7,138 nt of DNA from NCBI GenBank assembly GCA_001871235.1, contig MNUV01000031.1:1-7138 (forward strand). Direction: 5' to 3'. Made by a program: the position numbers and the translations under genes. This DNA is from Candidatus Falkowbacteria bacterium CG1_02_41_21 (GTDB taxonomy: Bacteria > Patescibacteriota > Patescibacteriia > Patescibacteriales > UBA12465). Shown here one piece after another: positions 1 to 7,138 of the stretch. The notes below the pieces were generated by a model. It was not told the origin of the DNA. It was given only the letters and a program-made list of their open reading frames with translations, and did not search any database. Every line of letters begins with the position of its first letter. Positions within the stretch are counted from its first letter, which is position 1.

Positions 1-1
1 T

Positions 2-3000
2 CTCCTCAATAAACGAACCGGGCATAAGATCAAACAAGAAGTCTTCTTGGGTGATTTTCCTTTAATGACCGACAAAGGTACTTTTATTATCAATGGCATT
101 GAAAGAGTTGTTGTTTCCCAGCTGATTAGAAGCGCCGGTGTGATGTTTACCTCGGACTTTATTAAAGGCAAGAAATATTATGGCGCCAAGATTATTCCAA
201 ATCGCGGAGCTTGGTTAGAAATTGAAACCGATCCGAACAAAGTTATTTGGGTGAGAATTGACCGGAAAAGAAAAGTGGCCGTTACTTCTTTGATGCGGTC
301 TTTTGGGATTGTGACTGATGAAGCTATTAAAAAGTTTTTTAAAGATATTGATATTGTGAAGGACGCGGATGAGATTGGCTATATTGATGCCACCTTGGCT
401 AAGGATGCTTCGCATGATGAGGCCGAAGGCTTGCAGGAAGTTTATCGCCGCATCCGCCCGGGAGATTTAGCGACGGCGGAAAATGCCAAGTCCTTGATTC
501 ATTCCATGTTCTTTCGGTTTGATCGCTATGATTTCGGCCGCGTTGGTCGCTATAAATTGAATCGTCGTTTTAAAGAAGATCTGCCGATTACTAAAGAGAA
601 TAGAATTTTGCGTCATGAAGATTTAGTGAATATCGTGCGGGAAGTTATCCGCTTAAATATTGTCAAAGGCGAGGAAGATGATATTGATCATTTGGGTAAT
701 CGTCGCGTCCGAGCCATTGGCGGTTTGATTCAGAATCGTTTTCGCGTTGGCTTGGCTCGAATGGAGAGAATCATTAAAGATAAAATGAGCACTTCCGATA
801 TCAGCACTTTGACTCCGAATAAATTAATTAATGCTCGTCCGGTAATTGGGGTGGTGAAGGAATTTTTTATGTCTTCCCAATTATCTCAATTCATGGATCA
901 AACCAACCCGCTGGCCGAATTGGAACATAAGCGTCGTTTGTCAGCTATGGGTCCGGGCGGCCTCACCAGAGAACGAGCCGGTTTTGATGTTCGTGATGTG
1001 CACACTACTCATTATGGCCGGATTTGTCCGATTGCCACTCCCGAAGGCCCGAATATCGGTTTGGTGGGCCATTTAGCCAGCTATTCCCGCTTGAATAGCT
1101 ATGGCTTTTTAGAAACTCCCTATCGTAAAGTTAAGCATGAAAAAGGCAAACACACTGTTATGGATGAGGTTATTTTTTTAGATGCTTTTGAAGAAGAAAG
1201 ATATATTACGGCCGATGCTACTATTCCCCTTGATGGTCATGGCCATTTTTTGGTGGGCCGTTTTGATGTGCGAAAATTTGGCAAGCCGGCCACGGAAGAT
1301 GTGCAGAATATTGATTTAATCGGTGTGGCCGCCAATCAGATTATTTCTATCGCCACTTCCTTAATTCCATTTATGGAACACAATGACGGTCAGCGCTCTT
1401 TAATGGGCACTAACATGCAACGTCAGGCGGTGCCCTTGATTAAGAGCGAATCTCCGGTGGTGGGAACCGGCGTGGAAGCTCGCGCCGCTCGTGATAGCGG
1501 TCATGTGGTCTTAGCCGAAGAGGATGGCATCGTGGTCAAAGTTGACGCCGCTAATATTGAAGTGGAAAACAAAAAAGGTAAAATTAATCATTATAATTTA
1601 AATAAATTTCTCCGCTCTAACTCTTTGACTTGTATCAATCAACATCCGTTAGTCGATGTTGGCGACAAGGTGAAGAAGGGCGATATTATGTCCGATGGTC
1701 CTTGCATTGATAACGGTGAATTGGCCTTGGGTAAAAATGTCTTAGTCGCTTTTATGACCTGGGAAGGCTATAACTATGAAGATGCAGTCATTATTTCCGA
1801 AAGATTGGTGAAAGAAGATGTCTATTCCTCCATCCATATTGAAAATTATACGATTGACGTCCGCGATACCAAGCTTGGTCCGGAAATTATCACTAATGAT
1901 ATTCCTAACATTTCCGAAGAAAAGTTAAAGAATTTGGACGAAGACGGCATTATCAGAATCGGCGCCGAAGTTTCTTCCAGTGATATTTTAGTCGGTAAAA
2001 TCACCCCTAAAGGTGAAACTAAGTTAAGCGCGGAAGAGAAATTATTGCGCGCCATTTTTGGTGAAAAGGCTAAAGATGTCAGGGATTCTTCGCTGTACTT
2101 AGAACATGGTGAACACGGCAAGGTGGTGGATATCAAGATCTTTTCGCGGGAAGAAGGCAATAAGCTTTCGACCGGCGTTTTGAAATCCATCCAAGTTTCA
2201 GTGGCTAATTTAAGAAAAATCCAAGTTGGCGATAAGATGTCCGGTCGTCATGGCAATAAAGGCGTTATTTCTAAAATTGTGCCGGTGGAAGATATGCCTT
2301 ATATGGCAGATGGCACTCCGATTGATATTATTTTATCTCCTCTCGGTATTATTTCTCGTATGAATTTGGGCCAGTTGCTGGAAACTCATATGGGTTTTGC
2401 CGCTCAGAAGTTGGGTTATAAAGTGGCCACTCCGGCTTTAAACGGTTTAAGAGAAGAAGATATCAGGAATGAATTAAAGCGCGCCGGTTTGCCGGAAAAT
2501 GGCAAAGTTAAATTACATGACGGTAAAACTGGAAGTGCTTACGACCATGCGATCACGGTCGGTATTAAATATATTTTGAAATTAAATCATATGGTGGAAG
2601 ATAAGATCCATCAGAGATCCATCGGCCCTTATTCTTTAATTACGCAACAACCTTTAGGCGGTAAGGCTCAATTTGGCGGCCAGAGATTCGGTGAAATGGA
2701 AGTTTGGGCGCTGGAAGGTTATGGCGCGGCGCATACTTTGCAAGAAATTTTGACTATTAAATCAGATGATGTCACCGGTCGCTCCAAGGCCTATGAAGCC
2801 ATTATTAAAGGTGAAGAAATTCAGAAACAAAATGTTCCGGAATCTTTCAATGTGTTGGTTTCAGAATTAAAAGGCCTTTGTTTGAACGTCGAACTTTTAG
2901 GCGGCACGCCGCGCTTGACCGAAGAAGAAGAAATTGCCGCCGAAATTAAAGGCAAAAAAATATTGGAAGCTGAAATCGTCGAATCAGCTAGTGATCTTAA

Positions 3001-3085
3001 GGATGAATATAAAACCATGACTGAGAAGGAAGGCCTGGCTCCGGAGGAGCTCTCCGGTCTGTCAGTGGTTAATCCGGAAGAATAA
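2..3085 (+). CDS. rpoB: DNA-directed RNA polymerase subunit beta, 5'-truncated by window edge
   Basis: Beta subunit of bacterial RNA polymerase. With beta' it forms the active-site cleft and carries the rifampicin pocket. The reading frame is open from base 2, and the conserved stretch ending [11 protein letters not shown] runs across the TTG at 47, so that codon is internal Leu and not a start. Aligned by eye to E. coli, the first residue falls near position 109, so about 100 N-terminal residues lie outside. Visible landmarks: N-terminal rifampicin cluster ERVVVSQ (101-121); main rifampicin region [10 protein letters not shown] to GPGGL (872-961); cluster [12 protein letters not shown] (1037-1066); GYNYEDA with the Glu-Asp pair (1778-1783); [12 protein letters not shown] with both active-site lysines (2234-2236, 2258-2260); and the C-terminal block [20 protein letters not shown]. 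The E. coli SI2 insert is absent. The last ~61 codons (from 2900) form a Glu-rich tail like that of Bacillus beta. It ends in TAA, 37 bases before rpoC. No frameshift is seen. Identity is certain. Confidence 0.98.
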   Translation, partial: LLNKRTGHKIKQEVFLGDFPLMTDKGTFIINGIERVVVSQLIRSAGVMFTSDFIKGKKYYGAKIIPNRGAWLEIETDPNKVIWVRIDRKRKVAVTSLMRSFGIVTDEAIKKFFKDIDIVKDADEIGYIDATLAKDASHDEAEGLQEVYRRIRPGDLATAENAKSLIHSMFFRFDRYDFGRVGRYKLNRRFKEDLPITKENRILRHEDLVNIVREVIRLNIVKGEEDDIDHLGNRRVRAIGGLIQNRFRVGLARMERIIKDKMSTSDISTLTPNKLINARPVIGVVKEFFMSSQLSQFMDQTNPLAELEHKRRLSAMGPGGLTRERAGFDVRDVHTTHYGRICPIATPEGPNIGLVGHLASYSRLNSYGFLETPYRKVKHEKGKHTVMDEVIFLDAFEEERYITADATIPLDGHGHFLVGRFDVRKFGKPATEDVQNIDLIGVAANQIISIATSLIPFMEHNDGQRSLMGTNMQRQAVPLIKSESPVVGTGVEARAARDSGHVVLAEEDGIVVKVDAANIEVENKKGKINHYNLNKFLRSNSLTCINQHPLVDVGDKVKKGDIMSDGPCIDNGELALGKNVLVAFMTWEGYNYEDAVIISERLVKEDVYSSIHIENYTIDVRDTKLGPEIITNDIPNISEEKLKNLDEDGIIRIGAEVSSSDILVGKITPKGETKLSAEEKLLRAIFGEKAKDVRDSSLYLEHGEHGKVVDIKIFSREEGNKLSTGVLKSIQVSVANLRKIQVGDKMSGRHGNKGVISKIVPVEDMPYMADGTPIDIILSPLGIISRMNLGQLLETHMGFAAQKLGYKVATPALNGLREEDIRNELKRAGLPENGKVKLHDGKTGSAYDHAITVGIKYILKLNHMVEDKIHQRSIGPYSLITQQPLGGKAQFGGQRFGEMEVWALEGYGAAHTLQEILTIKSDDVTGRSKAYEAIIKGEEIQKQNVPESFNVLVSELKGLCLNVELLGGTPRLTEEEEIAAEIKGKKILEAEIVESASDLKDEYKTMTEKEGLAPEELSGLSVVNPEE

Positions 3086-3122
3086 TCCTAGGTCCATTAT
3101 TTATTAAACCCTAATTAAACAT
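3086..3122 (+). other. rpoB-rpoC intergenic spacer without Shine-Dalgarno
   Basis: This is a 37-base AT-rich spacer between the rpoB stop and the rpoC ATG. The bases just before the start read CCCTAATTAAACAT, with no AGG/GAGG-like core at the usual 5-10 base distance. The nearest AGG-like string (TAGG, 3089-3092) is about 30 bases upstream, too far to act. There is no terminator-like hairpin and no convincing promoter, so the two genes are probably co-transcribed. Initiation at rpoC may be SD-independent through an unstructured AT-rich leader; that is an inference. Confidence 0.6.
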
Positions 3123-6100
3123 ATGCTTAATCCTATAAAAACCAGTGATTTCGACGCCATCCGCTTAAAGCTGGCTTCTCCCGAAGAAATTTTGGCCTGG
3201 AGTCATGGTGAAGTTATTCGTCCGGAAACTATTAATTATCGGACTCAGAAACCGGAGAGAGACGGCTTGTTTTGCGAACGTATTTTTGGTCCGACTAAAG
3301 ATTGGGAATGTGCCTGCGGTAAATACAAAAAAATTCGTTATAAAGGCGTGGTCTGCGACAAGTGCGGCGTGGAAGTCACTCGCAGCATTATCCGTCGGGA
3401 ACGCATGGGTCATATCACTTTGCAAGTTCCGGCCACTCACGTTTGGTTTCTTAGAGGCTTGTCTTCCAAAATCGGTTTGATTTTAAATTTAAGTATTCAG
3501 TCCTTGGAAAAAGTGGTTTATTTCGCCAATTTTATCATTACCGAAGTGGATGAAGGCTTGAAAGAGGCTACTTTAGATCAAATTAAACGGGAATATAAGA
3601 GCAAGAAGAAGAATATTGAGGATGCTTATGATCGTGAATATAAAGAAGCTGCCGACAAGGCCGCCAAGGATCAGGCCTTGAAAATGAAAGAAGAAAAGAC
3701 GACCAGCCTGGATAGCGATTATGAAGAAACTAAAACTGAATTAAAAGAATTAAAACCGTTATTAATTATCACCGAACAAGAATATCAGAATTTGAGTATG
3801 AAATTCGGCCATCTGTTTGAAGCCGGTATCGGCGCCGATGCCGTCCGAAAATTACTGTCTAAGATTAATTTGGAAAAGAGCATCAAGAAATTGGAGGAAA
3901 AATTAACCGGAGCTCAAGATGCCAAGCGAGAAAAACTGGTGAAGCGTTTGAAATTATTAAAGAATTTTAGAAATAATAATATCCGTCCTGAATGGATGGT
4001 CTTGAATATTATTCCGGTTATTCCTCCGGATTTAAGACCAATGGTGGCGCTTGATGGCGGTCGTTTTGCCGCTTCCGATTTGAACGATCTCTATCGTCGG
4101 GTTATCAATCGAAATAATCGCTTAAAGCAATTAATCGATTTAAACGCCCCGGAAGTTATTTGCCGGAATGAAAAACGCATGTTGCAGGAAGCGGTTGATT
4201 CCTTGTTGGATAATTCTTCCCGCAATACCAAAACGGTGGCCGCTTCTACCGGTCAGAAGAGACAGCTTAAATCTTTGGCTGATACCTTGAAGGGCAAACA
4301 GGGTCGTTTCCGTCAGAACTTATTAGGTAAGCGCGTGGATTATTCCGGTCGGAGCGTTATCGTGGTTAATCCTAAACTTAATTTAGATCAATGCGGTTTG
4401 CCGAAGATTATGGCTTTGGAATTATTTAAACCATTTATTATTTCTAAATTAATCAAACGGGAAATTGTACATAATGTCCGAAGCGCTTCCCGCTATATTG
4501 AAGCCGGCCATGATGAAGTATGGGACATTTTGGAAGAAATTATTAAAGGCGCTTATGTGCTGTTAAATCGGGCTCCGACCTTGCATCGTTTAGGTATCCA
4601 GGCTTTCCGTCCGGTATTAATTGAAGGCAAGGCGATTCAAATCCATCCACTCGTTTGCACGGCCTTTAATGCCGATTTTGATGGTGACCAAATGGCCGTC
4701 CACGTTCCTTTAACCAAGGAAGCGGTGGCCGAAACCCGTGACATCATGCTCTCTTCTCATAACTTACTCAAGCCGGCGACCGGCGATCCGATTGTCACCC
4801 CATCCCAGGATATTGTTTGGGGCGCTTATTATATTACCTTCAATGACGACAGCTTTAACACTAAAGATGACAAAGAATTGCATGCTTTCTATAGTGAGGA
4901 TGACGCCATTTTGGCTTATGAACATAAATTTATTAATTTGCATGAACCGATTAGAGTCAGAATCGCCGCGCGTGGCTTAATCCGTACTACTGTGGGTCGG
5001 GTTATTTTGAATACTATTATTCCGGAAAAATTGAAGTTTATTAATGAAGTGGTGGGCAAGGGAAAATTGAAAATTTTAATCCGGGAATGTTTGGCGGTCT
5101 ATGGTGAAGCCGAAACTGTTAAATTTGTGGACGACTTGAAGAATAAAGCTTTTGATTTTATCACCAAGTCCGGTTTGTCTTGGGGCTTTGGCGATTTGCC
5201 TGACCTGCCGGAAAAAGATGCTTTGATTGAAAAGGCGACCGTGGAAGTTGATAAAATTAAAGAACAATATGAAGAGGGTTTGCTGACTGAGAGTGAGCGC
5301 TATGGCAAGGTGATTGAAACTTGGACCAATACCAAAGAAGTCATTGCCGATATTTGCAAGAAGAGCCTGGTCAATGTCTTGCCGCTTTATTCCATGATTG
5401 AATCCGGCGCTCGCGGTTCTTGGTCCCAACCGGTTCAGATTTTAGGCATGAAAGGTTTGGTGACCTCTCCTTCCGGCGCTATTATTGAATTGCCGGTTAA
5501 AGGTAATTTCAAACAAGGTTTCGGCGTGTTGGAATATTTTATCTCCACTCATGCCACCAGAAAAGGTTTGTCCGATACCGCTCTCCGGACCGCCAATGCC
5601 GGTTATTTGACTCGTCGTTTAGTCGATGTGGCTCAGGATGTTATTGTTTGCGAGGATGATTGTGGCGATACCGAGGGCTTTATCTTTACCAAGAAAGAAT
5701 GCGAAGATAATGGCGAAGATTTCTTCAAGAAGATTTCCGGTCGTTATTTGGCTAAAGATTTAGCCAATAAGAAGGGTAAGGTCTTGCTGAAAGCCGGTGC
5801 CATTTTGAATGAAGAGGCGATTAAAGCGATTAAAGAAGCTGATATTGAAAATGCTTGTGTTCGTTCCGTCTTGAGTTGCCATTTGCATAAAGGGATTTGC
5901 GCTCATTGTTACGGCTACGATTTGGCCTATAACAAGGAAGTCAAATTAGGCACCACTGCCGGTATTATCGCCGCTCAATCCATTGGTGAACCGGGTACCC
6001 AGCTAACCATGAGAACTTTCCATACCGGTGGTGTGGCCGGCACTGACGACATCACCCAAGGTTTGCCTCGGGTGGAAGAAATTTTTGAAGCTCGTCCGCC

Positions 6101-6827
6101 GAAGAAAAAAGCTTTGATGGCTGATGTTGACGGTTTGATTAAGATTGAACTGGGCCAGAAGACTATCAAAGACCGGGATGGTAAAGATATTGTAGTCAAC
6201 AGCTCGCAGGAAAAGATTTTGAAATTAGGCTATACCATCAAAGATGAAAAAGGCAAGGAAGAAGATGCCACTCAAGAGTTTGTTATCCCTCGTGGAACGA
6301 TGATCTGGGTCAAAGACGGCGACAAAGTAAAAAAAGGCGATCGCTTGACCGAAGGCAGCTTCAATCTTAAAGAATCATATGAGCTAAGAGGCAGATTAGA
6401 GACTCAGAAATATATTATTAAAGAAATTCAATATGTTTATTCTTCTCAGGGCCAACCTTTGAATGATAAGCACGTGGAAATTATCGCTCGTCAGATGTTC
6501 TCCCGCCACTTAATTAAAGAAACCGGTGACACTACTTTGCTCCCGGGTGAAGTGGTGGAGGAGGAAGTGTTGTTTGAAGCTAACAAGTCAGTGAAGAAAC
6601 CGGCCGAGGCTGTTCGTTTGCTCTTAGGCATCACCAAGACTTCGCTGTCCACCGATAGTTTCTTGTCCGCCGCTTCGTTCCAAGAGACTCCGAGAGTTCT
6701 AATTGAAGCCGCTGTTTCCGGTAAGATTGACTACTTGGAAGGTTTGAAAGAGAATGTCATTATCGGCTGTCTGATTCCTTCCGGTACCGGTTACAAGGGC
6801 AGGAAAAAGAGAGAGATTTATCAATAG
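3123..6827 (+). CDS. rpoC: DNA-directed RNA polymerase subunit beta', complete
   Basis: Largest catalytic subunit of RNA polymerase, 1234 aa (B. subtilis about 1199, E. coli 1407 with its SI3 insert, absent here). The ATG at 3123 is chosen because the family's N-terminus ([19 protein letters not shown]) follows at once. Domains in order: zinc ribbon C63, C65, C78, C81; a charged, probably coiled-coil insert at about 141-210; clamp and rudder region with [15 protein letters not shown] (319-332) and the switch segment [20 protein letters not shown] (391-410); catalytic [12 protein letters not shown] (516-527), whose D518, D520 and D522 hold Mg2+; F-loop SGARGSWSQ (761-769); bridge helix (about 801-840); second zinc site C847, C919, C926, C929; trigger loop with M963, R964 and H967; then jaw and C-terminal clamp. 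Oddities: Ala-Thr at 811-812 where Gly-Ala is usual in the bridge helix, and Lys at 777 where Arg is usual. No SD precedes it. It stops at TAG, 21 bases before a terminator. Identity is certain. Confidence 0.99.
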   Translation: MLNPIKTSDFDAIRLKLASPEEILAWSHGEVIRPETINYRTQKPERDGLFCERIFGPTKDWECACGKYKKIRYKGVVCDKCGVEVTRSIIRRERMGHITLQVPATHVWFLRGLSSKIGLILNLSIQSLEKVVYFANFIITEVDEGLKEATLDQIKREYKSKKKNIEDAYDREYKEAADKAAKDQALKMKEEKTTSLDSDYEETKTELKELKPLLIITEQEYQNLSMKFGHLFEAGIGADAVRKLLSKINLEKSIKKLEEKLTGAQDAKREKLVKRLKLLKNFRNNNIRPEWMVLNIIPVIPPDLRPMVALDGGRFAASDLNDLYRRVINRNNRLKQLIDLNAPEVICRNEKRMLQEAVDSLLDNSSRNTKTVAASTGQKRQLKSLADTLKGKQGRFRQNLLGKRVDYSGRSVIVVNPKLNLDQCGLPKIMALELFKPFIISKLIKREIVHNVRSASRYIEAGHDEVWDILEEIIKGAYVLLNRAPTLHRLGIQAFRPVLIEGKAIQIHPLVCTAFNADFDGDQMAVHVPLTKEAVAETRDIMLSSHNLLKPATGDPIVTPSQDIVWGAYYITFNDDSFNTKDDKELHAFYSEDDAILAYEHKFINLHEPIRVRIAARGLIRTTVGRVILNTIIPEKLKFINEVVGKGKLKILIRECLAVYGEAETVKFVDDLKNKAFDFITKSGLSWGFGDLPDLPEKDALIEKATVEVDKIKEQYEEGLLTESERYGKVIETWTNTKEVIADICKKSLVNVLPLYSMIESGARGSWSQPVQILGMKGLVTSPSGAIIELPVKGNFKQGFGVLEYFISTHATRKGLSDTALRTANAGYLTRRLVDVAQDVIVCEDDCGDTEGFIFTKKECEDNGEDFFKKISGRYLAKDLANKKGKVLLKAGAILNEEAIKAIKEADIENACVRSVLSCHLHKGICAHCYGYDLAYNKEVKLGTTAGIIAAQSIGEPGTQLTMRTFHTGGVAGTDDITQGLPRVEEIFEARPPKKKALMADVDGLIKIELGQKTIKDRDGKDIVVNSSQEKILKLGYTIKDEKGKEEDATQEFVIPRGTMIWVKDGDKVKKGDRLTEGSFNLKESYELRGRLETQKYIIKEIQYVYSSQGQPLNDKHVEIIARQMFSRHLIKETGDTTLLPGEVVEEEVLFEANKSVKKPAEAVRLLLGITKTSLSTDSFLSAASFQETPRVLIEAAVSGKIDYLEGLKENVIIGCLIPSGTGYKGRKKREIYQ

Positions 6828-6842
6828 AATTGATATCAATAG
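6819..6842. repeat. 9-bp direct repeat and 12-bp palindrome at the rpoC 3' end
   Basis: TATCAATAG occurs at 6819-6827, where it includes the rpoC stop codon, and again at 6834-6842. The perfect palindrome ATTGATATCAAT lies at 6829-6840. Both are directly visible but short and AT-rich, so they may be chance or a small tandem slip. No function is assigned. Confidence 0.35.
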
Positions 6843-6848
6843 CAACAT

Positions 6849-6875
6849 AAAGAGCGCCCTAATCGGCGCTTTTTT
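6849..6875 (+). terminator. Rho-independent terminator of the rpoBC operon
   Basis: A perfect 6-bp GC-rich stem, AGCGCC (6853-6858) with GGCGCT (6865-6870), closes a 6-base loop. It is followed by an uninterrupted T run (6870-6875) and preceded by A residues that can lengthen the stem against the Ts. CAACA (6843-6847) and TGTTG (6875-6879) could add an outer pairing. It lies 21 bases after the rpoC stop in the correct orientation. On the reverse strand the stem is followed only by CTTTATG, so any leftward activity would be weak. Confidence 0.92.
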
Positions 6876-6910
6876 GTTGAGATGTAAGTTAAGCTAGCGT
6901 TGTATACACT

Positions 6911-6939
6911 TTGCCAATAGAAAAAGGGGCTGTTAAAAT
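6911..6939 (+). promoter_or_regulatory. Predicted sigma70-type promoter for the downstream transposase
   Basis: TTGCCA (6911-6916) matches the -35 consensus TTGACA at 5 of 6 positions. It is separated by exactly 17 bases from TAAAAT (6934-6939), which matches TATAAT at 5 of 6. TG at 6931-6932 provides an extended -10 motif. Transcription would begin near 6945-6948, inside the left-to-right centre of the palindrome described separately, leaving a leader of about 36-39 bases before the ATG at 6984. Prediction is from the sequence only. Confidence 0.6.
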
Positions 6940-6978
6940 AGTTGGTAGTCCAATACTAACTAATTAACATAACCCCTT
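6924..6978. repeat. Long imperfect palindrome directly upstream of the transposase start
   Basis: Three nested arms pair with small internal loops: AAGGGG (6924-6929) with CCCCTT (6973-6978); TGTTAA (6931-6936) with TTAACA (6964-6969); and TAGTTGGTA (6939-6947) with TACTAACTA (6954-6962), which contains one G-T wobble. The loop is GTCCAA (6948-6953). About 21 pairs form within 55 bases. There is no T run after it, so it is not a standard terminator. It ends 5 bases before the start codon and probably belongs to the end of the insertion element. Confidence 0.75.
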
Positions 6979-6983
6979 AATCT

Positions 6984-7138
6984 ATGCATAAGAATACCAG
7001 ATTATTGCCCTATATGAGAAGGGCTATCTACGCCGCTTGGATTGGGCACCAAATGGTGTCTGATTTAGCCCGAGAATACAAAGTCACCAGGAAGACCATC
7101 TATGAAGTCCTGGAGAGAGCCAGAATAAATGATTTTGA
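6984..7138 (+). CDS. Helix-turn-helix transposase N-terminus (IS481-type DDE family likely), 3'-truncated
   Basis: Only the first 51 codons are present; the frame is still open at the window end. It starts MHKNTRLLPYMRRAIYAAW, is rich in Arg and Lys, and contains a helix-turn-helix at about residues 23-46: VSDLAREYKVTRKTIYEVL has the typical Ala in the first helix, a turn around Tyr-Lys-Val, and a Thr-Arg-Lys recognition helix. This arrangement, with RAR..DF after it, resembles the N-terminal DNA-binding domain of IS481-type transposases common in Patescibacteria, where it precedes an rve/DDE integrase core. That core is outside the window, so catalytic residues cannot be checked. The ATG at 6984 is the first start after an in-frame TAA (6978-6980). 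No Shine-Dalgarno is visible: the upstream bases read CCCCTTAATCT. A good promoter lies at 6911-6939. Alternatives are a MerR/Trp-repressor-like regulator or an IS3 orfA. Function is inferred from a short fragment. Confidence 0.65.
   Translation, partial: MHKNTRLLPYMRRAIYAAWIGHQMVSDLAREYKVTRKTIYEVLERARINDF

Larger units (their letters stand above)
6924..7138 (+). mobile_element. Left end of a probable IS481-like insertion sequence, truncated by window edge
   Basis: A helix-turn-helix transposase-like N-terminus preceded by a long palindrome suggests the 5' end of an insertion sequence in the same orientation as rpoBC. IS481-family ends usually begin with TGT, and TGTTAA occurs at 6931. However, the inner arm CCCCTT pairs with AAGGGG lying outside that point, so the tip may be a little further left. 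The exact boundary, the right inverted repeat, any target-site duplication and the catalytic DDE domain cannot be seen here. Confidence 0.5.

Noticed and set aside
47..49. TTG as the start codon of the beta subunit
   Set aside because: The frame is open to base 2, and the upstream residues ([13 protein letters not shown]) match the conserved RpoB sequence before GDFPLMT, so the codon is an internal leucine.
1846..2190. 114-codon open frame on the minus strand within rpoB
   Set aside because: It is a Ser/Leu/Ile-rich shadow of a conserved RpoB segment, with no independent support.
3205..3480. 91-codon plus-strand frame inside rpoC, overlapping the zinc ribbon
   Set aside because: It is an out-of-frame shadow. 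The rpoC frame carries the conserved cysteines and motifs, and nothing suggests a frameshift.
5076..5429. 117-codon open frame on the minus strand within rpoC
   Set aside because: It overlaps a fully conserved stretch of rpoC, has no recognisable domain or ribosome binding site, and is best explained as a shadow of codon bias.
6829..6840. Perfect palindrome ATTGATATCAAT as an operator or recombination site
   Set aside because: It is short, AT-rich and placed between a stop codon and a terminator, with no second copy or nearby regulator to support a binding role.
6880..6910. Small gene or RNA between the terminator and the insertion element
   Set aside because: Only short palindromes (GCTAGC, TGTATACA) are present, with no reading frame of note and too little space.
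6924..6978. Palindrome as a second rho-independent terminator
   Set aside because: The stem is interrupted and followed by AATCTATG with no T run, while a proper terminator already lies at 6849-6875.

Overview
The window is dominated by two adjacent, same-strand housekeeping genes: the 3' nine-tenths of rpoB (RNA polymerase beta subunit, cut by the left edge) and a complete rpoC (beta' subunit). Both are intact, with all the catalytic and zinc-binding residues I looked for. They lack the large lineage inserts of the gamma-proteobacterial enzyme (beta SI2, beta' SI3) and are close in layout to compact Gram-positive-type subunits.

Several sequence signatures recall RNA polymerases of the Candidate Phyla Radiation (Patescibacteria, Parcubacteria-like). 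These are the beta motifs [13 protein letters not shown] and [14 protein letters not shown], the beta' F-loop [12 protein letters not shown], and a charged helical insert near the beta' N-terminus. The standard genetic code fits throughout. This placement rests on remembered family patterns, not on a search. Moderately AT-rich codon choice and the absence of a Shine-Dalgarno sequence before rpoC are compatible with it.

Layout: 2-3085 rpoB (partial); 3086-3122 a short AT-rich spacer without a recognisable ribosome binding site; 3123-6827 rpoC; 6849-6875 a rho-independent terminator ending the rpoBC transcript; 6880-6983 a short noncoding stretch with a good sigma70-like promoter overlapping a long imperfect palindrome; 6984-7138 the N-terminal 51 codons of a helix-turn-helix protein that looks like an IS481-type transposase, cut by the right edge.

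RpoB and RpoC together form the catalytic core of the same enzyme, so their pairing is the conserved rpoBC operon. The right-hand end looks like an insertion sequence placed just beyond the operon terminator, where it does not damage the essential genes. I found no novel defence or metabolic system. The points most worth a second look are the lineage insert in beta', unusual residues in the bridge helix, F-loop and rifampicin pocket, and the promoter/palindrome arrangement ahead of the transposase.
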